Source of the DNA: Colwellia sp.
GTDB lineage: Bacteria; Pseudomonadota; Gammaproteobacteria; Enterobacterales; Alteromonadaceae
Assembly (NCBI GenBank): GCA_013215295.1
Contig: JABSOZ010000018.1
Span: forward strand, 62,001-126,000
Reading direction: 5' to 3'
DNA length: 64,000 nucleotides
Shown here: positions 38,545 through 48,473 of the stretch, one piece after another
Layout: every line of letters begins with the position of its first letter
Numbering within the stretch: the first letter of the stretch is position 1
Program-made: the position numbers and the translations under genes
Notes under the pieces: model-generated
Databases searched by the model: none
What the model was told of the DNA's origin: nothing
Seen by the model: only the letters and a program-made list of their open reading frames with translations

Positions 38545-39372
38545 TTATGTAATCTTTACGTTAGGGAGTATTACTAACTTTACACTTTTAAGCTCTTCAA
38601 TGATGGCAGATTTAATCAGCTCTTTATGAGCTTTCTTTAATAGTTTCCTTAAGTGTGGCTTTAAATGAACGAGTGATGACTCTATCGGTAGTCCCTTTAA
38701 TTCATGGAATATCGCTAAAGCATAGATATGCTCACTTTCTGATAAATAGCCGCTTCTACTTGATTTCCAACCTTGAGAGTCACTATTGCTAAACTGAGAG
38801 AAACTAAAAGCTGAATTAGACATAAATATACCAAAGCCTAAAAATGTTGCAGTAATGTCGGTAGCAAACTCCCAATTCTCCCAGCCTCCGGGTGGCTCTT
38901 CTTTTGAGGTAGCCGTAAGGTAATGAGCAAGCTCATGCGCAAAGGTAGCGACGAGTTGAATAGGCTGTAGGGACAAAGCGGGGTTATAAGTGATTATCAC
39001 CTCATTTTTATCAGTTGCCTGAAAAGTTCCTTGCGGACTCGTCGGGACATTTTGAATGGCGAGGGTTGGTGCAACTAGAGGGTTAACATCATCATCCTGA
39101 ACTTCTAACTTGCACCTCCAGTTTTCTAGACCTGCATATTTTTTTACCGCTTCAAAAGTTTCAGTGGCTGCACCTTCGGGGCTGTCGACTTTTGTGGGAA
39201 AGAATTCTTTTGTCGGTAAAACCAATGGAGTTGTTTTATAAAAATCATCGCCACCAAAATTCTTTAATAACCATTTAAACGTTGCTAGCTGGAATTCTCT
39301 ATCAGCATCGGATAATACTGAATTAGCTTTAAAAAAACTGAACATAAATCCATAATTTATTAGACTAAACAT
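38545..39372 (-). CDS. Putative zinc metallopeptidase (HELAH motif)
   Basis: A 275-residue protein without a clear signal peptide. It carries the zincin motif FAHELAHYLTA (about residues 147-157), followed 20-30 residues later by WENWEFATDITATFLGFGIF, whose acidic residue could be the third ligand. Two ATG codons (39370-39372 and 39343-39345) are possible starts. I do not recognise a named family. The proteins around it give no functional hint. Peptidase activity is inferred only from the motif. Confidence 0.62.
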   Translation of the reverse strand: MFSLINYGFMFSFFKANSVLSDADREFQLATFKWLLKNFGGDDFYKTTPLVLPTKEFFPTKVDSPEGAATETFEAVKKYAGLENWRCKLEVQDDDVNPLVAPTLAIQNVPTSPQGTFQATDKNEVIITYNPALSLQPIQLVATFAHELAHYLTATSKEEPPGGWENWEFATDITATFLGFGIFMSNSAFSFSQFSNSDSQGWKSSRSGYLSESEHIYALAIFHELKGLPIESSLVHLKPHLRKLLKKAHKELIKSAIIEELKSVKLVILPNVKIT

Positions 39373-39903
39373 TTGATATTAGCTTACTTTATTTGTTAAC
39401 ACTTATCAATTTATCGCATAGCCTAACGGATGCACTTACTTGTTGATAATTAATATCTTAATAGAAGTTACCAAGAAGTCTACGATGCAAGATTTCCTAC
39501 CTACCATCATAATTCTGGTGTTTTCCAAAGACACTCCCTCTTAGAATAAGAACTGATTAAACGACTAAAAAAAGAGCTGTATAGATAAGAAATCAAACAG
39601 AACAATAGTCCGTTTGATTTTTATGAAAATTTTCCTAATTATTGAGAGTAGACTGTAAAAAATATTGTGTAACTGCCTATCACTACGACTTTGTATTAAC
39701 TTTTTGCAGAAAAATTTTATTAAGGCTCAATTGCCTTTGTGATATTCCCCGTTGTGCGCAGCATATTATTATCTTTTCAATCCCTACTCTCTAGATTAGC
39801 CTGCGCAAACTAATGAAGACTTAAAGTTTGTTTTAAATTTTGGACTTATCCGCTATTTTGCTATTATGGCTGCTTTTCATTCCCTATAAGGCAGCAGCAC
39901 TGC
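39373..39903. other. Gene-free region upstream of radD
   Basis: No coding frame is apparent in these 531 bases. One hairpin (39591-39598 with 39612-39619, AATCAAAC/GTTTGATT) is followed by TTTTA on the plus strand and could be a terminator with no visible gene before it. The last ~100 bases should contain the radD promoter. Confidence 0.5.
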
Positions 39904-41826
39904 GTGGAAGTTTTTCAACTTAGAGATTATCAACAAGAAGCTGTTTCTGCGGTGCTCAAACACTTTCGAAAAACCAGCGAATCTGCGGTGATTGTTTTAC
40001 CTACAGGCTCAGGTAAAAGTCTGGTAATTGCCGAGCTTGCTCGTTTGGCAAAGCGAAAAATACTCGTACTCACCCATGTAAAAGAATTGGTCGAACAAAA
40101 TCATCAAAAATATGAAAGCTATGGTGTTACTGCCGGTATTTATTCTGCCGGATTAAATCTCAAAGAAACCCAGCACCAAGTTACGTTCGCCAGCATACAA
40201 TCGGCAGCCCGTAATCTAGATGACTTTAATGAACCCTACTCTTTAATTATTATTGACGAATGTCATCGAGTTAACTTAGCTAACCCTGACTTGTCTAATG
40301 AACAGCCTAATGAACAGTCTAAAGAACTGTTTAAAGATAAAGCTAAGGGCAAAGCTAAAGAGGAGCCCAAAGAGCAATCACAAGAAAGTGCAAGCAAGCC
40401 GTCCAATAGTAATCAGTATCAGCAAATCATTGAAAAATTGATGCAAGTTAATCCCGAGGTAAAATTATTGGGTTTAACCGCAACCCCTTATCGTTTAGGC
40501 ATGGGCTGGATTTATAAAAAGCATTATCGTGGTTTCATGCGAAGTGAAGAAAAGCGACCTTTTGAGCACTGTATTTATGAACTCCCCATTCGTTACTTAA
40601 TTAAACGCCAGTATTTAACCGAACCCAATTTAGTCGATGCCACCATAGAGCACTATGACTTTAGTGGCCTGCGAGCAAACGTCTCTGGCGAATATAGTCC
40701 TACGGATATGAATCATCTATTAAACAAAAATCCCCGGGTGACTCAAAGCATTATTGAACAGGTCATTGAGTTAGGCCATAAACGTCAAGGTATTATGATA
40801 TTTGCAGCGACAGTTGAGCATGCAAAGGAAGTCTTTAGTTATTTACCTTCCAAATTGAGTGCGTTAATTACCGGCGCTACCGACAACACTGAACGCGATA
40901 AGTTAATTAAGGCATTCAAGCGTAAAGAAATTAAATACCTGGTTAATGTTTCAGTATTAACCACAGGCTTTGATGCACCCCATGTCGATATGATTGCAAT
41001 ATTACGTCCAACACAATCAGTGAGTCTCTATCAGCAAATTATCGGTCGTGGTCTGCGTTTGAGTGATAACAAAAAAGATTGCTTGGTAATTGACTATACC
41101 GGCAATGATTTTGACCTCTATCATCCCGAAGTCGGTGAGAAAAAGCCGAATAGTAAAAGTCAGCCGGTGCAAGTTATTTGCCCAAGTTGTGAATTTCCAA
41201 ATTTATTTTGGGGCATTTGTGATGATGACGGTTATCTAGTGGAACACTACGGCCGACGATGCCAAGGTTTAGTCCATATTCCCACTGAAGAGCAAGCTAC
41301 GCAGAGTCAATGTGACTATCGTTTTGTATTTAAAGAGTGCCCTCACTGCGGTGGTGAAAATGACATAGCTGCTCGTAACTGTTTACAGTGCCATGAGGTC
41401 TTGGTTGACCCCGATGATATGTTAAAAAAAGCACTAAAACTTAAAGATTCAAAAATTATTCGCTGCGCAGGTCTTAATTTAACCAGAGTTAATGGCAAGG
41501 TAAGTGATAAGGGTTCTGATAAGTTAAAAATCACTTACCATGATGAGGAAGGCGCTGAACTCAATGAATCTTTTGACTTCGCTAAGCCAAATCAAGTTAA
41601 AGCGTTCAATGATATCTTTTCTAAACGCCTTAGCGCTAAAATCAGTGTGCAACTGGGCGCTACTGAGTCGTTTGAAGTGACTAACCTTGAACAAGCATTA
41701 AAGTTAGCTAACATATTACCGTGTCCTGACTTTGTCATTGCTAGAAAACAAAAGTATTACTGGCGTATTACAAACAGACTTTTTGACTATCAAGGTAAAT
41801 ACCGAAAAGCCAATGAGCTTAAATAA
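39904..41826 (+). CDS. radD: RadD (YejH)-like superfamily 2 helicase
   Basis: A 640-residue SF2 helicase starting at GTG. Motif I is VLPTGSGKSLV (31-41), motif II is DECH (118-121), motif III is LTATPYR, and motif VI is QQIIGRGLRLS. The C-terminal zinc-finger region has CPSCEFPNLFWGIC and CPHCGG with CLQC, as in RadD, an accessory protein in double-strand break repair that interacts with SSB. Between motifs II and III there is a ~44-residue low-complexity Glu/Lys/Gln/Ser insertion (127-170, for example NEQPNEQSKELFKDKAKGKA) that is unusual for the family. Confidence 0.92.
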   Translation: MEVFQLRDYQQEAVSAVLKHFRKTSESAVIVLPTGSGKSLVIAELARLAKRKILVLTHVKELVEQNHQKYESYGVTAGIYSAGLNLKETQHQVTFASIQSAARNLDDFNEPYSLIIIDECHRVNLANPDLSNEQPNEQSKELFKDKAKGKAKEEPKEQSQESASKPSNSNQYQQIIEKLMQVNPEVKLLGLTATPYRLGMGWIYKKHYRGFMRSEEKRPFEHCIYELPIRYLIKRQYLTEPNLVDATIEHYDFSGLRANVSGEYSPTDMNHLLNKNPRVTQSIIEQVIELGHKRQGIMIFAATVEHAKEVFSYLPSKLSALITGATDNTERDKLIKAFKRKEIKYLVNVSVLTTGFDAPHVDMIAILRPTQSVSLYQQIIGRGLRLSDNKKDCLVIDYTGNDFDLYHPEVGEKKPNSKSQPVQVICPSCEFPNLFWGICDDDGYLVEHYGRRCQGLVHIPTEEQATQSQCDYRFVFKECPHCGGENDIAARNCLQCHEVLVDPDDMLKKALKLKDSKIIRCAGLNLTRVNGKVSDKGSDKLKITYHDEEGAELNESFDFAKPNQVKAFNDIFSKRLSAKISVQLGATESFEVTNLEQALKLANILPCPDFVIARKQKYYWRITNRLFDYQGKYRKANELK

Positions 41827-42682
41827 ACTCAAAAACTAAATAACTCATTAAAAATAATGCTTAGCTTAATATTTAATCTTGTTAAGGAACAAAGATCAAC
41901 GCACAAACTTACCTAGACACTTTAATAGCATTTCAACAATATGTGCCCTAATGAGGTTGTTGAAAATTCAGTCAAAAAAGAGGAAGTTAGTGAGGCTAAC
42001 TAGAAGTTACTTAATACGGTTTCAGAAGTAAAATGGGCAGCTCCCTTTAATTATCAATGTAGCGGTGGGTTGGAGATTTGGACTCTATAAACAGGAACTG
42101 TGCAAAAATCCCTTTTTTGTTATGTGAATGCCAAATAGCAAAAAATCGTTAATCTTTCGATGAATGGATTTTTCTATATGTGGCGGGAATAATGTGGCTC
42201 GTATGGGCTCTGGTTTTATTCAATAAAATTGTCATTAGAGTAGGTATTATAGAAAACTAAAGCGTATACACTAAACAGTCGATAAAATAATTTGAGAATA
42301 TTTACTAAGTTTAATAGTAGGTTTTAATAAGTATGTGACTACGCATAATGTTTGAGATTTCCAAGCAAAATATGGATTGACCTTTTATATTCACTTTTGC
42401 CACTTTACTGACCTTAGCATTTTGGAATTTATACTGAAATCTTTTGTATGTTTTGAGCTAAAGCGGACAAGACTGAACAACCTCATTACGTTAGCCGTTT
42501 CCTGATAGCAGACATTCGATACAGATCAGAATATCTGTATCTTGATGATAATTTGTCCCCAATAGCCCGTTAAGTCTGATTGAGAACAAAACCACCCAAG
42601 CGGTCATTGAAGGCTATATTATTAAATAATATCTGTAAGCCAATAACAATTGCTCAGAAAAGCCAATTACGCCATATTGTTT
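41827..42682. other. Gene-free region with one diverged repeat copy
   Basis: No protein gene is seen in 856 bases. It holds one copy of a repeat shared with 49787-49855 (see repeat at 42419-42486) and a perfect 9-bp hairpin at 42518-42541 (GATACAGAT/ATCTGTATC) without a T tract. The remainder shows nothing recognisable. Confidence 0.55.
42419..42486 (+). repeat. Diverged intergenic repeat, family 2 copy 1
   Basis: Matches 49787-49855 by eye over about 68 bases with few gaps; a shared core is TTTGTATGTTTTGA followed by CTA-AGCG. Function unknown. Confidence 0.6.
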
Positions 42683-43648
42683 TTATTGTTGTCTGGCGTT
42701 CTCTAACCTTCCCAAATAGTTTTTATCAATATGATAGATAGTTGCTGTTTGAGAAGCATTAATTAGAACTCTCTCAGTGGATGAGCCATCTTTGTTGACC
42801 TTGTAAATATCATAAATTCCAAATACGTTCTGCGATGTAAAAAAGACTTTAGATCCGTCAGGAGACCAGGCAGGATCCCCATCTCTAATTCGGTTTCTAG
42901 TAAGTCGTGTTTGGTTGGAGCCATCGACGTTCATCACATAGACCTCTTGATTACCATCTTTATTTGAAAGGTAAGCGATTTGCGTACCATCAGGCGAAAT
43001 CTTTGGATTGAAGTTATTTGTATCATCATTGGTAAGTTGAATCACATTACTACCATCGATGTTGGCAATGCTTATTTGAGTTGCAACAGTTTTAGAAAAG
43101 CGGCCATTAGTGTGAAAGAGTAGTCGTCCATCTGACATAAATTCTGGAGCGCCTCCCTCTAGTCCTTTTATTTGCCGTTGCCCAGTGCCGTCTGCGTTCA
43201 TCTGCCAAATTTCTTCTTGTATGTCGCCGTTCTTATTCCTGTACTCTCTGCCAAATACAATGGTCCTCCCATCAGGAGAAAAAGCAGGGCCGTAATCCCA
43301 AACATTTTTCAAATTGGTCAAACGGCGCATGTTGGTACCATCGATATCTGCGATGTGAATAGACCAAGTTTTTCGTTTGTCGTATTTACCATAAAAAGCA
43401 ATTTGCTTACCTGTAGGCGAAACCGCAGGGTAACCGCCAGCGTTATTAGGAACATCAATAACTTTTATGCGTCTCTTCCCTTGTTCATCGCTCAAATAAA
43501 TTGATTTATTATCACCTTCTTTGAACCCATAAATAATGGAAAAAGGCTGGGAAGTAGCTGTTTTATTGGTTTGACAGCCAGTCGTTAAACCAATAAAACA
43601 GATAGAAATCAGTAGACATTTTATTCCTGAAAGTTTTTTAGGTGGCAT
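42683..43648 (-). CDS. TolB-like WD40/PD40 beta-propeller lipoprotein
   Basis: A 321-residue lipoprotein (lipobox LTTGC, Cys25) made of about six PD40 beta-propeller units, each with a phrase such as PAFSPDGRTIVFGREY, PKISPDGTQIAYLSN or PAWSPDGSKVFFTSQ, and connecting strands like ADIDGTNMRRLTN. Proteins of this type bind partners at the cell envelope. It is not TolB itself: there is no tol-pal context and no TolB N-terminal domain. Confidence 0.88.
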   Translation of the reverse strand: MPPKKLSGIKCLLISICFIGLTTGCQTNKTATSQPFSIIYGFKEGDNKSIYLSDEQGKRRIKVIDVPNNAGGYPAVSPTGKQIAFYGKYDKRKTWSIHIADIDGTNMRRLTNLKNVWDYGPAFSPDGRTIVFGREYRNKNGDIQEEIWQMNADGTGQRQIKGLEGGAPEFMSDGRLLFHTNGRFSKTVATQISIANIDGSNVIQLTNDDTNNFNPKISPDGTQIAYLSNKDGNQEVYVMNVDGSNQTRLTRNRIRDGDPAWSPDGSKVFFTSQNVFGIYDIYKVNKDGSSTERVLINASQTATIYHIDKNYLGRLENARQQ

Positions 43649-43843
43649 AGAGCACAGTCCTTATTGTAAGTAAAAGTTTAGGGGAATTATAAAAACATTA
43701 AAGTGGAAAACATGACGTTTCGCTGATTTTTAATCTCCTCCTATTTATCAGGTGTATTGGGCAACTGAACGGCTGTAGAATAGTCTTACCCCATTTTCGT
43801 GGACACACTATAATTGTTGTAGAGATACAACAGGAGGTGTTTC

Positions 43844-44140
43844 ATGACAAAAGCCAAAAGTTATCAACGATACCCTGCTGAGTTTAAACGAATGGCGTTA
43901 CTCAAAGCGTCTGAAGACGGTGTGACTGCCAATAGTGTTTGCGAAGAACTCGGGATCAGCTTTAGGCAATTAAGCCGTTGGCGTGATGAGTTTCGCTTGA
44001 AAGGTGATGATGCTTTTAAAGGGAATAAACAAACCAGCAATAATGAATTAACTAAGCTGAAACAAGAGTTGGCTAAAGTAAAAAAAGAGCGTGATTTTTT
44101 AAAAGATGCGGTGGTGTTCTTCGCCAAGGAGTCCGGTTAA
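43844..44140 (+). CDS. IS3-family transposase OrfA
   Basis: A 98-residue OrfA with an N-terminal helix-turn-helix (YPAEFKRMALLKASEDGVTA, then ELGISFRQLSRWRDEF) and a C-terminal leucine-zipper-like helix (ELTKLKQELAKVKKERDFLK), the usual DNA-binding and multimerisation subunit. A strong GGAGG precedes the ATG. OrfB is broken, so no active transposase is made from this copy. Confidence 0.93.
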   Translation: MTKAKSYQRYPAEFKRMALLKASEDGVTANSVCEELGISFRQLSRWRDEFRLKGDDAFKGNKQTSNNELTKLKQELAKVKKERDFLKDAVVFFAKESG

Positions 44141-44247
44141 AGTTTTGTTGTATTAAGCGGCACCTCAACAGTTATCCCGTAAAAATGATGTGTGCTCTAT
44201 TGGATATTTCACGTAGTGGTTATTACGCCTGGTTAAGCCTGAAGTAA
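44136..44247 (+). pseudogene. Truncated orfB of the IS3 remnant
   Basis: In the -1 frame relative to orfA the sequence reads KFCCIKRHLNSYPVKMMCA and then LLDISRSGYYAWLS, the classical start of IS3 OrfB, then a stop at 44245-44247. Everything beyond, including the DDE catalytic core, is absent. Confidence 0.82.
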
Positions 44248-44637
44248 ACTAAACCTTAAAACGGCGGTCGTTCACATAATTGTATTGGCTTGACTTCAAA
44301 GTACCAAAAGCGGTTATTCAGCCACAAGGTTTTTATTGGAGCTTTACCACATTGAAGACCAAACGTCCTATTCGAAGTAATCTGCATTCCCTTTCTCCCC
44401 GCCTAATAATATTAATAACTCTTACTCCGGTTTAAAGGTTTCTAGACAAATTAACATGCTAATCAATTCTTACTTTGCAAAACCAGCTAAGCAAAACGCA
44501 AATAACCTGAGGGAAACGTCTCTAACGATATGATCTTTATGTGTAATAAATATGGTGTGTAATATGCATTTAAGTTAATTGAATGAATTAAATCAAGATC
44601 AATTATAAGTATTCTCAACTGCGTATGAGGAATAAAA
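44248..44637. other. Region without recognised gene
   Basis: This stretch of 390 bases may include scrambled IS material just after orfB, but no translated frame matched the end of an IS3 OrfB convincingly. The final ~60 bases carry the leader of the lipoprotein gene at 44638. Confidence 0.4.
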
Positions 44638-45054
44638 ATGAATAAATTAAAGCTGTTCATACTTCCGTTTGCATTGCCATTACTAATTAATTGCGGCGGA
44701 GGCGAAAATGCAAGTGATGATGTTGTTGTTACTCCCATAGAAGTTCCCATTGAGGATATAGGTAACCACACTACATTATTTAAAGACAATCCAATCTCTC
44801 AGGCAACATTAGTAAAAGTATTCGACAATTATTCAATAGATATTGATATGACAGAAATAAAGATGCAGGGCGAGTACCTTTTTTTAAAAATTATCGATAA
44901 AGATAAAAAAGCACTGTTTTTAGGTCAAGTCGTTCATCATGCTCATCTTAAGTTACCACTCACTATTGTCGCTGATTCTTTTCCGCTACTGGTTGAGCTG
45001 TATTCAGAATCAAAAGAAGATAAAACAATAAGTTACGAGGTTTACTATGATTAA
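44638..45054 (+). CDS. Small lipoprotein, partner of LruC protein
   Basis: A 138-residue lipoprotein (MNKLKLFILPFALPLLINC, lipobox LINC with Cys19, followed by GGG). The mature part is mostly beta-strand. I recognise no family. A good GAGGAATAAA ribosome-binding site precedes the ATG. It overlaps the LruC-domain gene by eight bases, so the two are translated together and probably act together at the cell surface. Confidence 0.75.
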   Translation: MNKLKLFILPFALPLLINCGGGENASDDVVVTPIEVPIEDIGNHTTLFKDNPISQATLVKVFDNYSIDIDMTEIKMQGEYLFLKIIDKDKKALFLGQVVHHAHLKLPLTIVADSFPLLVELYSESKEDKTISYEVYYD

Positions 45055-46540
45055 TTCATTAATGAAGTATCTATTCGTTTTTACCAGTTTAGTCAACATT
45101 TCCTTATTTTCTTTTACGACCAATGCAGAAGAAGAAACTACAAAATTAAAGCATGCTATTTCACAAGGTAGTGGTGATATCAATTTATTATTAGCACAAG
45201 GAAATAAAGCAATTAGCCCTGCTGTTTTAGAAGCACTACGGCTTCAAAATAATGGCTTATTGATGCTCGGTGTAGATATTAATGAGGCATCATCTGGAAG
45301 CGAAAAATCATCTAGTCAGGGGGTTGCTGTTGAGCATCTAACCCTCACCGTTATCACAGCTCAAGATACTTACATATTCACAGAATTTTCAACAAAAACA
45401 AAATGCTCTTTAGCAAAAATTGACAGTGACAATCGTCAGTTTTATTACACATTACTCGGGCGTACTGGCTCTAACAGCATTACCGGCAGTAACTTAGACG
45501 GTACGTCTTTTGATGATACCCTGAAAATACCGGTGAATATTGATTTATCCACCGCGCTTTCAATTCAGCTCGAAATTCAATTGCTGGAAACTAATGAGGA
45601 CTTAGGTGATCCCGAAGAATTCTACGATTATAGTGCTGGGTTTGAAGATTTAGCTTTGTTAACTTCTGCAGACGTTGACTTCCTAGATACACAAGCTGCT
45701 GGACGAGAAGAGGCGCCGTTAGTGGTACTTACTGACAATCCTACATCCGTTGCTAGCACAGTATATTATCCATCTTCTACATCATACTATTTAGTCGGGT
45801 ATGAAGATCAATATCCTCAGTTAGGAGATTACGACTTTAATGATTTAGTTGTCGCATACCGAGTAAACTTTGGTTTAAATGAAGAATTTGAGGTGATAAC
45901 AATTAGTGCAGAGGGTTATCTTATCGCGCGGGGAGGAAGTTATGATCATAGTTGGCACCTTAGAATCGCATTGCCTGAAGGATCGCAAGCTGACGGTAGT
46001 TATCAACTTTATATCCCACCGGGGGGAACGTCGGGTAGTGAGCTTATTCAATATATTGATACCAGTTCTGGTGTAGATATTACCCTGTTCAACAATACAA
46101 CATCATTATTTTACGACCCTGCTTCGTCTTTTACTAACACGCTTTGGGATAGCGAACATATATTAGGGCACAAGTTTTCTTTTGAAATATCATTAAGTAA
46201 CCCCGTTACTTTGGAAAATATGCCTCAAGCCCCTTTTGACCCCTACTTGTATGTGCATAACACTAATTTAGAAATTCATCTAGAAGGTAAGTCACCAGTT
46301 ATGCCTGAGTCCGATAACATAAATAAAGGTTTAACATCATTTAGTGATGAAAATGGATACCCATTCGCGCTAGTATTCCCTGAAGATTGGCAATACCCTA
46401 ATGAATATGTTGATATCGGCGCAGCTTATCCGAAATTAATTGAATATATACAATCAAATCGTCAAAACCAAGTTGATTGGTATAAAAATGGTGTTGCTTC
46501 GGGTATTACCAAACATAAGAAAGTAGATTGGGCATGGTAA
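45047..46540 (+). CDS. LruC-domain secreted protein
   Basis: A 497-residue exported protein (signal peptide ending FSFTTNAEE). The central region holds the LruC/DUF4114-type motif GYEDQYPQLGDYDFNDLVVAY, whose Asp-rich D-Y-D-F-N-D core is a likely calcium site. The C-terminal half, with HSWHLRIALPEGSQAD, NTTSLFYDPASSFTNT and NPFDPYLYV-like phrases, is typical of LruC-domain proteins. Such proteins are surface or matrix associated in marine and Bacteroidetes bacteria; their role is not established. It follows the small lipoprotein. Confidence 0.85.
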   Translation: MINSLMKYLFVFTSLVNISLFSFTTNAEEETTKLKHAISQGSGDINLLLAQGNKAISPAVLEALRLQNNGLLMLGVDINEASSGSEKSSSQGVAVEHLTLTVITAQDTYIFTEFSTKTKCSLAKIDSDNRQFYYTLLGRTGSNSITGSNLDGTSFDDTLKIPVNIDLSTALSIQLEIQLLETNEDLGDPEEFYDYSAGFEDLALLTSADVDFLDTQAAGREEAPLVVLTDNPTSVASTVYYPSSTSYYLVGYEDQYPQLGDYDFNDLVVAYRVNFGLNEEFEVITISAEGYLIARGGSYDHSWHLRIALPEGSQADGSYQLYIPPGGTSGSELIQYIDTSSGVDITLFNNTTSLFYDPASSFTNTLWDSEHILGHKFSFEISLSNPVTLENMPQAPFDPYLYVHNTNLEIHLEGKSPVMPESDNINKGLTSFSDENGYPFALVFPEDWQYPNEYVDIGAAYPKLIEYIQSNRQNQVDWYKNGVASGITKHKKVDWAW

Positions 46541-47300
46541 TTTGAACGAAAATACAAATAAATGGCTCTATTAGCATTGGCTGTTGGTAACTTAGTTTTT
46601 AGTCACCTCAATGAAAAAATGAGCTTGCAGCGGTCATAGCTATTGTTCATGTTCTATAACTGTATTTTTTTTATAATGAAAATAGTATCAACACTGACTT
46701 TGTGAACGTCCGATATGCCAATGATTTTCAATTCAGCTGTCGACTTGCTTAGGTCAACTAACGGGCAATACAGCTGACCTAGATAAACATTCATAAATTC
46801 AAAATATTCCTTCTCCTCTGCACAAGGAGGAGTCTTTACTCTTGAATTCATAATGTCAGCTCGTATCAGAGAAGACCCTTTTGATGCTGATTTAGGGTGT
46901 TAGGAAAGGTCTCGAATGTGGCCAGCCTGTGTGAAAACTATTTTGAACTAACGTAATTGGATAATATCAACGAAAAAAAACTCTGTAGAGTAAATTCTGT
47001 AGTAAGTATGGTGTAAAATCACCTGATAATTTACGTAGCTCGCAAATAAAATTGAAGCTGAGAGTTTTCACACAGCCTGTGGCATGAGTGATCATTAGCA
47101 GTGGGCAATATAGGAAACATCATAAAAAATTAACTAAGATCTTTATAAGCATTTCAAATTATTGCCCAGAAGGTGATTATGTCTTCATATAAGTTCTGGT
47201 CAACATAAAAAGGAAATTATTGTCTTGCCATCTGGAATTAACATGCGGGGAGGAGATACTTACCTTGTTAAAAAATATTTTATGGCTATAGTTCATGCTT
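46541..47300. other. Gene-free region containing repeat family 1 copy 1
   Basis: No convincing gene in 760 bases. The left half holds the repeat at 46624-46800. A 65-codon minus-strand frame (46654-46851) lies inside the repeat and is probably not a gene. The right half shows nothing recognisable. Confidence 0.55.
46624..46800 (+). repeat. Diverged intergenic repeat, family 1 copy 1
   Basis: Aligns by eye with 49494-49672 over ~175 bases. Shared blocks include GTTCTATAACTGTATTTT, then GAACGTCCG-TATGCCAAT, then ACAGCTGTC or TCAGCTGTC followed by TTAGGTCAACTAAC in one copy and TTAAGTCAACTAAC in the other. No open frame is conserved between the two copies. Confidence 0.75.
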
Positions 47301-48098
47301 TTAAAGCTGCCATTTTTGTAATATTTTTTGATAAGTACCATTTTTTTTGATGGTCTTTATCGCCGCTTTGAGGGTGTTCATAGTTTTGATTGGGGTATTG
47401 AGACTACAAGCGAAATTTAAATTAACAGGACTTTTATTCAGTTTAAAATAGCTTTTAAATAGCTTTGGGTCAATATTGTTAAATTTTGCACGATATTTTA
47501 ACATAATCTTATCGGTCACTATGAAGTCAATATATTTTCTTGTTATCAACAGTTTGAGCATCGAATATGGATTATTGATGACATAAAGGTTTTTGTTTTC
47601 TTCGAAACCAAGCCTTAACAGCAGATGATGAGTTCTATCATCTTTTAATACCGCAATTTTATAGTTTTTAATGTCTTCAATATTACTGACTTGGATGTCA
47701 GTTCGGTTGCTAAGGGCGATAAAATAGTCATTTGTGGATACAATTGGAGCTACCCATTGAAAGTGCTTTGCTCTTTCTGCACTGTTTGAAATAAGATAAA
47801 TACAGGTATTGACATTTTCTGACCCCATCACAAAAGCACGTGACCAAGGATAGATATCTATTTGGTATTTATATGGCGTCAACTCTAAAGCGGCGCGAAT
47901 GATTTCAGTAGCTAAGCCTTCAACTTGATTGTCGTTATTCAAGATTTGATAAGGTGGTAGGTGCTCGGTAACAATATTTAACTCTTGGGCACAAGATTGC
48001 CAAGCAAACAGCCACACAAAAGAGCCACTAAAATAGAATACGCAATACTTCAATAGCTTTAAAATGCCCTTTGGGTTCATTTTATGTAAAATTAGCAT
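47301..48098 (-). CDS. Periplasmic substrate-binding protein, SBP_bac_3 type
   Basis: A 265-residue exported binding protein. The signal sequence is long (about 38 residues, ending WQSCAQ; a start at the ATG 48078-48080 gives 32). The mature protein begins ELNIVTEHLPPYQILNNDNQ with EGLATEIIRAAL, YKYQIDIYPWSRAF and a type-II periplasmic-binding-protein C-terminus (AAIKTIKKNGTYQKILQKW). In Alteromonadales such stand-alone proteins act in uptake or sensing of amino-acid-like ligands. No permease genes accompany it. Confidence 0.85.
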   Translation of the reverse strand: MLILHKMNPKGILKLLKYCVFYFSGSFVWLFAWQSCAQELNIVTEHLPPYQILNNDNQVEGLATEIIRAALELTPYKYQIDIYPWSRAFVMGSENVNTCIYLISNSAERAKHFQWVAPIVSTNDYFIALSNRTDIQVSNIEDIKNYKIAVLKDDRTHHLLLRLGFEENKNLYVINNPYSMLKLLITRKYIDFIVTDKIMLKYRAKFNNIDPKLFKSYFKLNKSPVNLNFACSLNTPIKTMNTLKAAIKTIKKNGTYQKILQKWQL

Positions 48099-48473
48099 AA
48101 TAATTACTATAGTTAATTTTACTTTTTATTCCAGCTGAACATGAAATTACCGAGCGCCTTGCAATACGTCGCCCTTTTAGGACTGCTTTTTATACACAAA
48201 GTTGACGTACCTTTTGAAAATATTAATGTCAGTTAAGAGCTAATCAACAGCCTTTCAAGCTTTGAAGAATAAGGCTCACTTAGTGCTAAGCGGAAATTAC
48301 AAGCAATAAAATATAACGTCCCCAGTTTCATAAAATGAACAGGTTTCTAAAGCTCAGTTATTATGTTTCGCAACTCGAAAATCGAATCACTGGAAATAAC
48401 CTCTTTTATGTTCAAATGAATAATTACCGAAAAGTTTCATAACAAACCCTTTTGTAACTATAAGTGGTGAAGA
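48099..48473. other. Gene-free spacer
   Basis: The 375 bases between the two binding-protein genes show no gene, repeat or hairpin that I can support. Confidence 0.5.

Larger units (their letters stand above)
43777..44247 (+). mobile_element. Remnant of an IS3-family insertion sequence
   Basis: An IS3-type left part: a probable terminal sequence (TCTTACCCCATTTTCGTGGA, 43784-43803), an intact orfA (43844-44140) and the first ~35 codons of orfB in the -1 frame (about 44136-44247) ending at a TAA. The catalytic DDE domain and right end are missing, so the element cannot move by itself. Confidence 0.82.

Noticed and set aside
44248-44637. Right end of the IS3 element
   Set aside because: No sequence complementary to the left-end block was found and no frame matches the OrfB C-terminus, so the right end is taken as lost.
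46654-46851. 65-codon minus-strand ORF
   Set aside because: It lies within a noncoding repeat whose second copy does not keep the frame.
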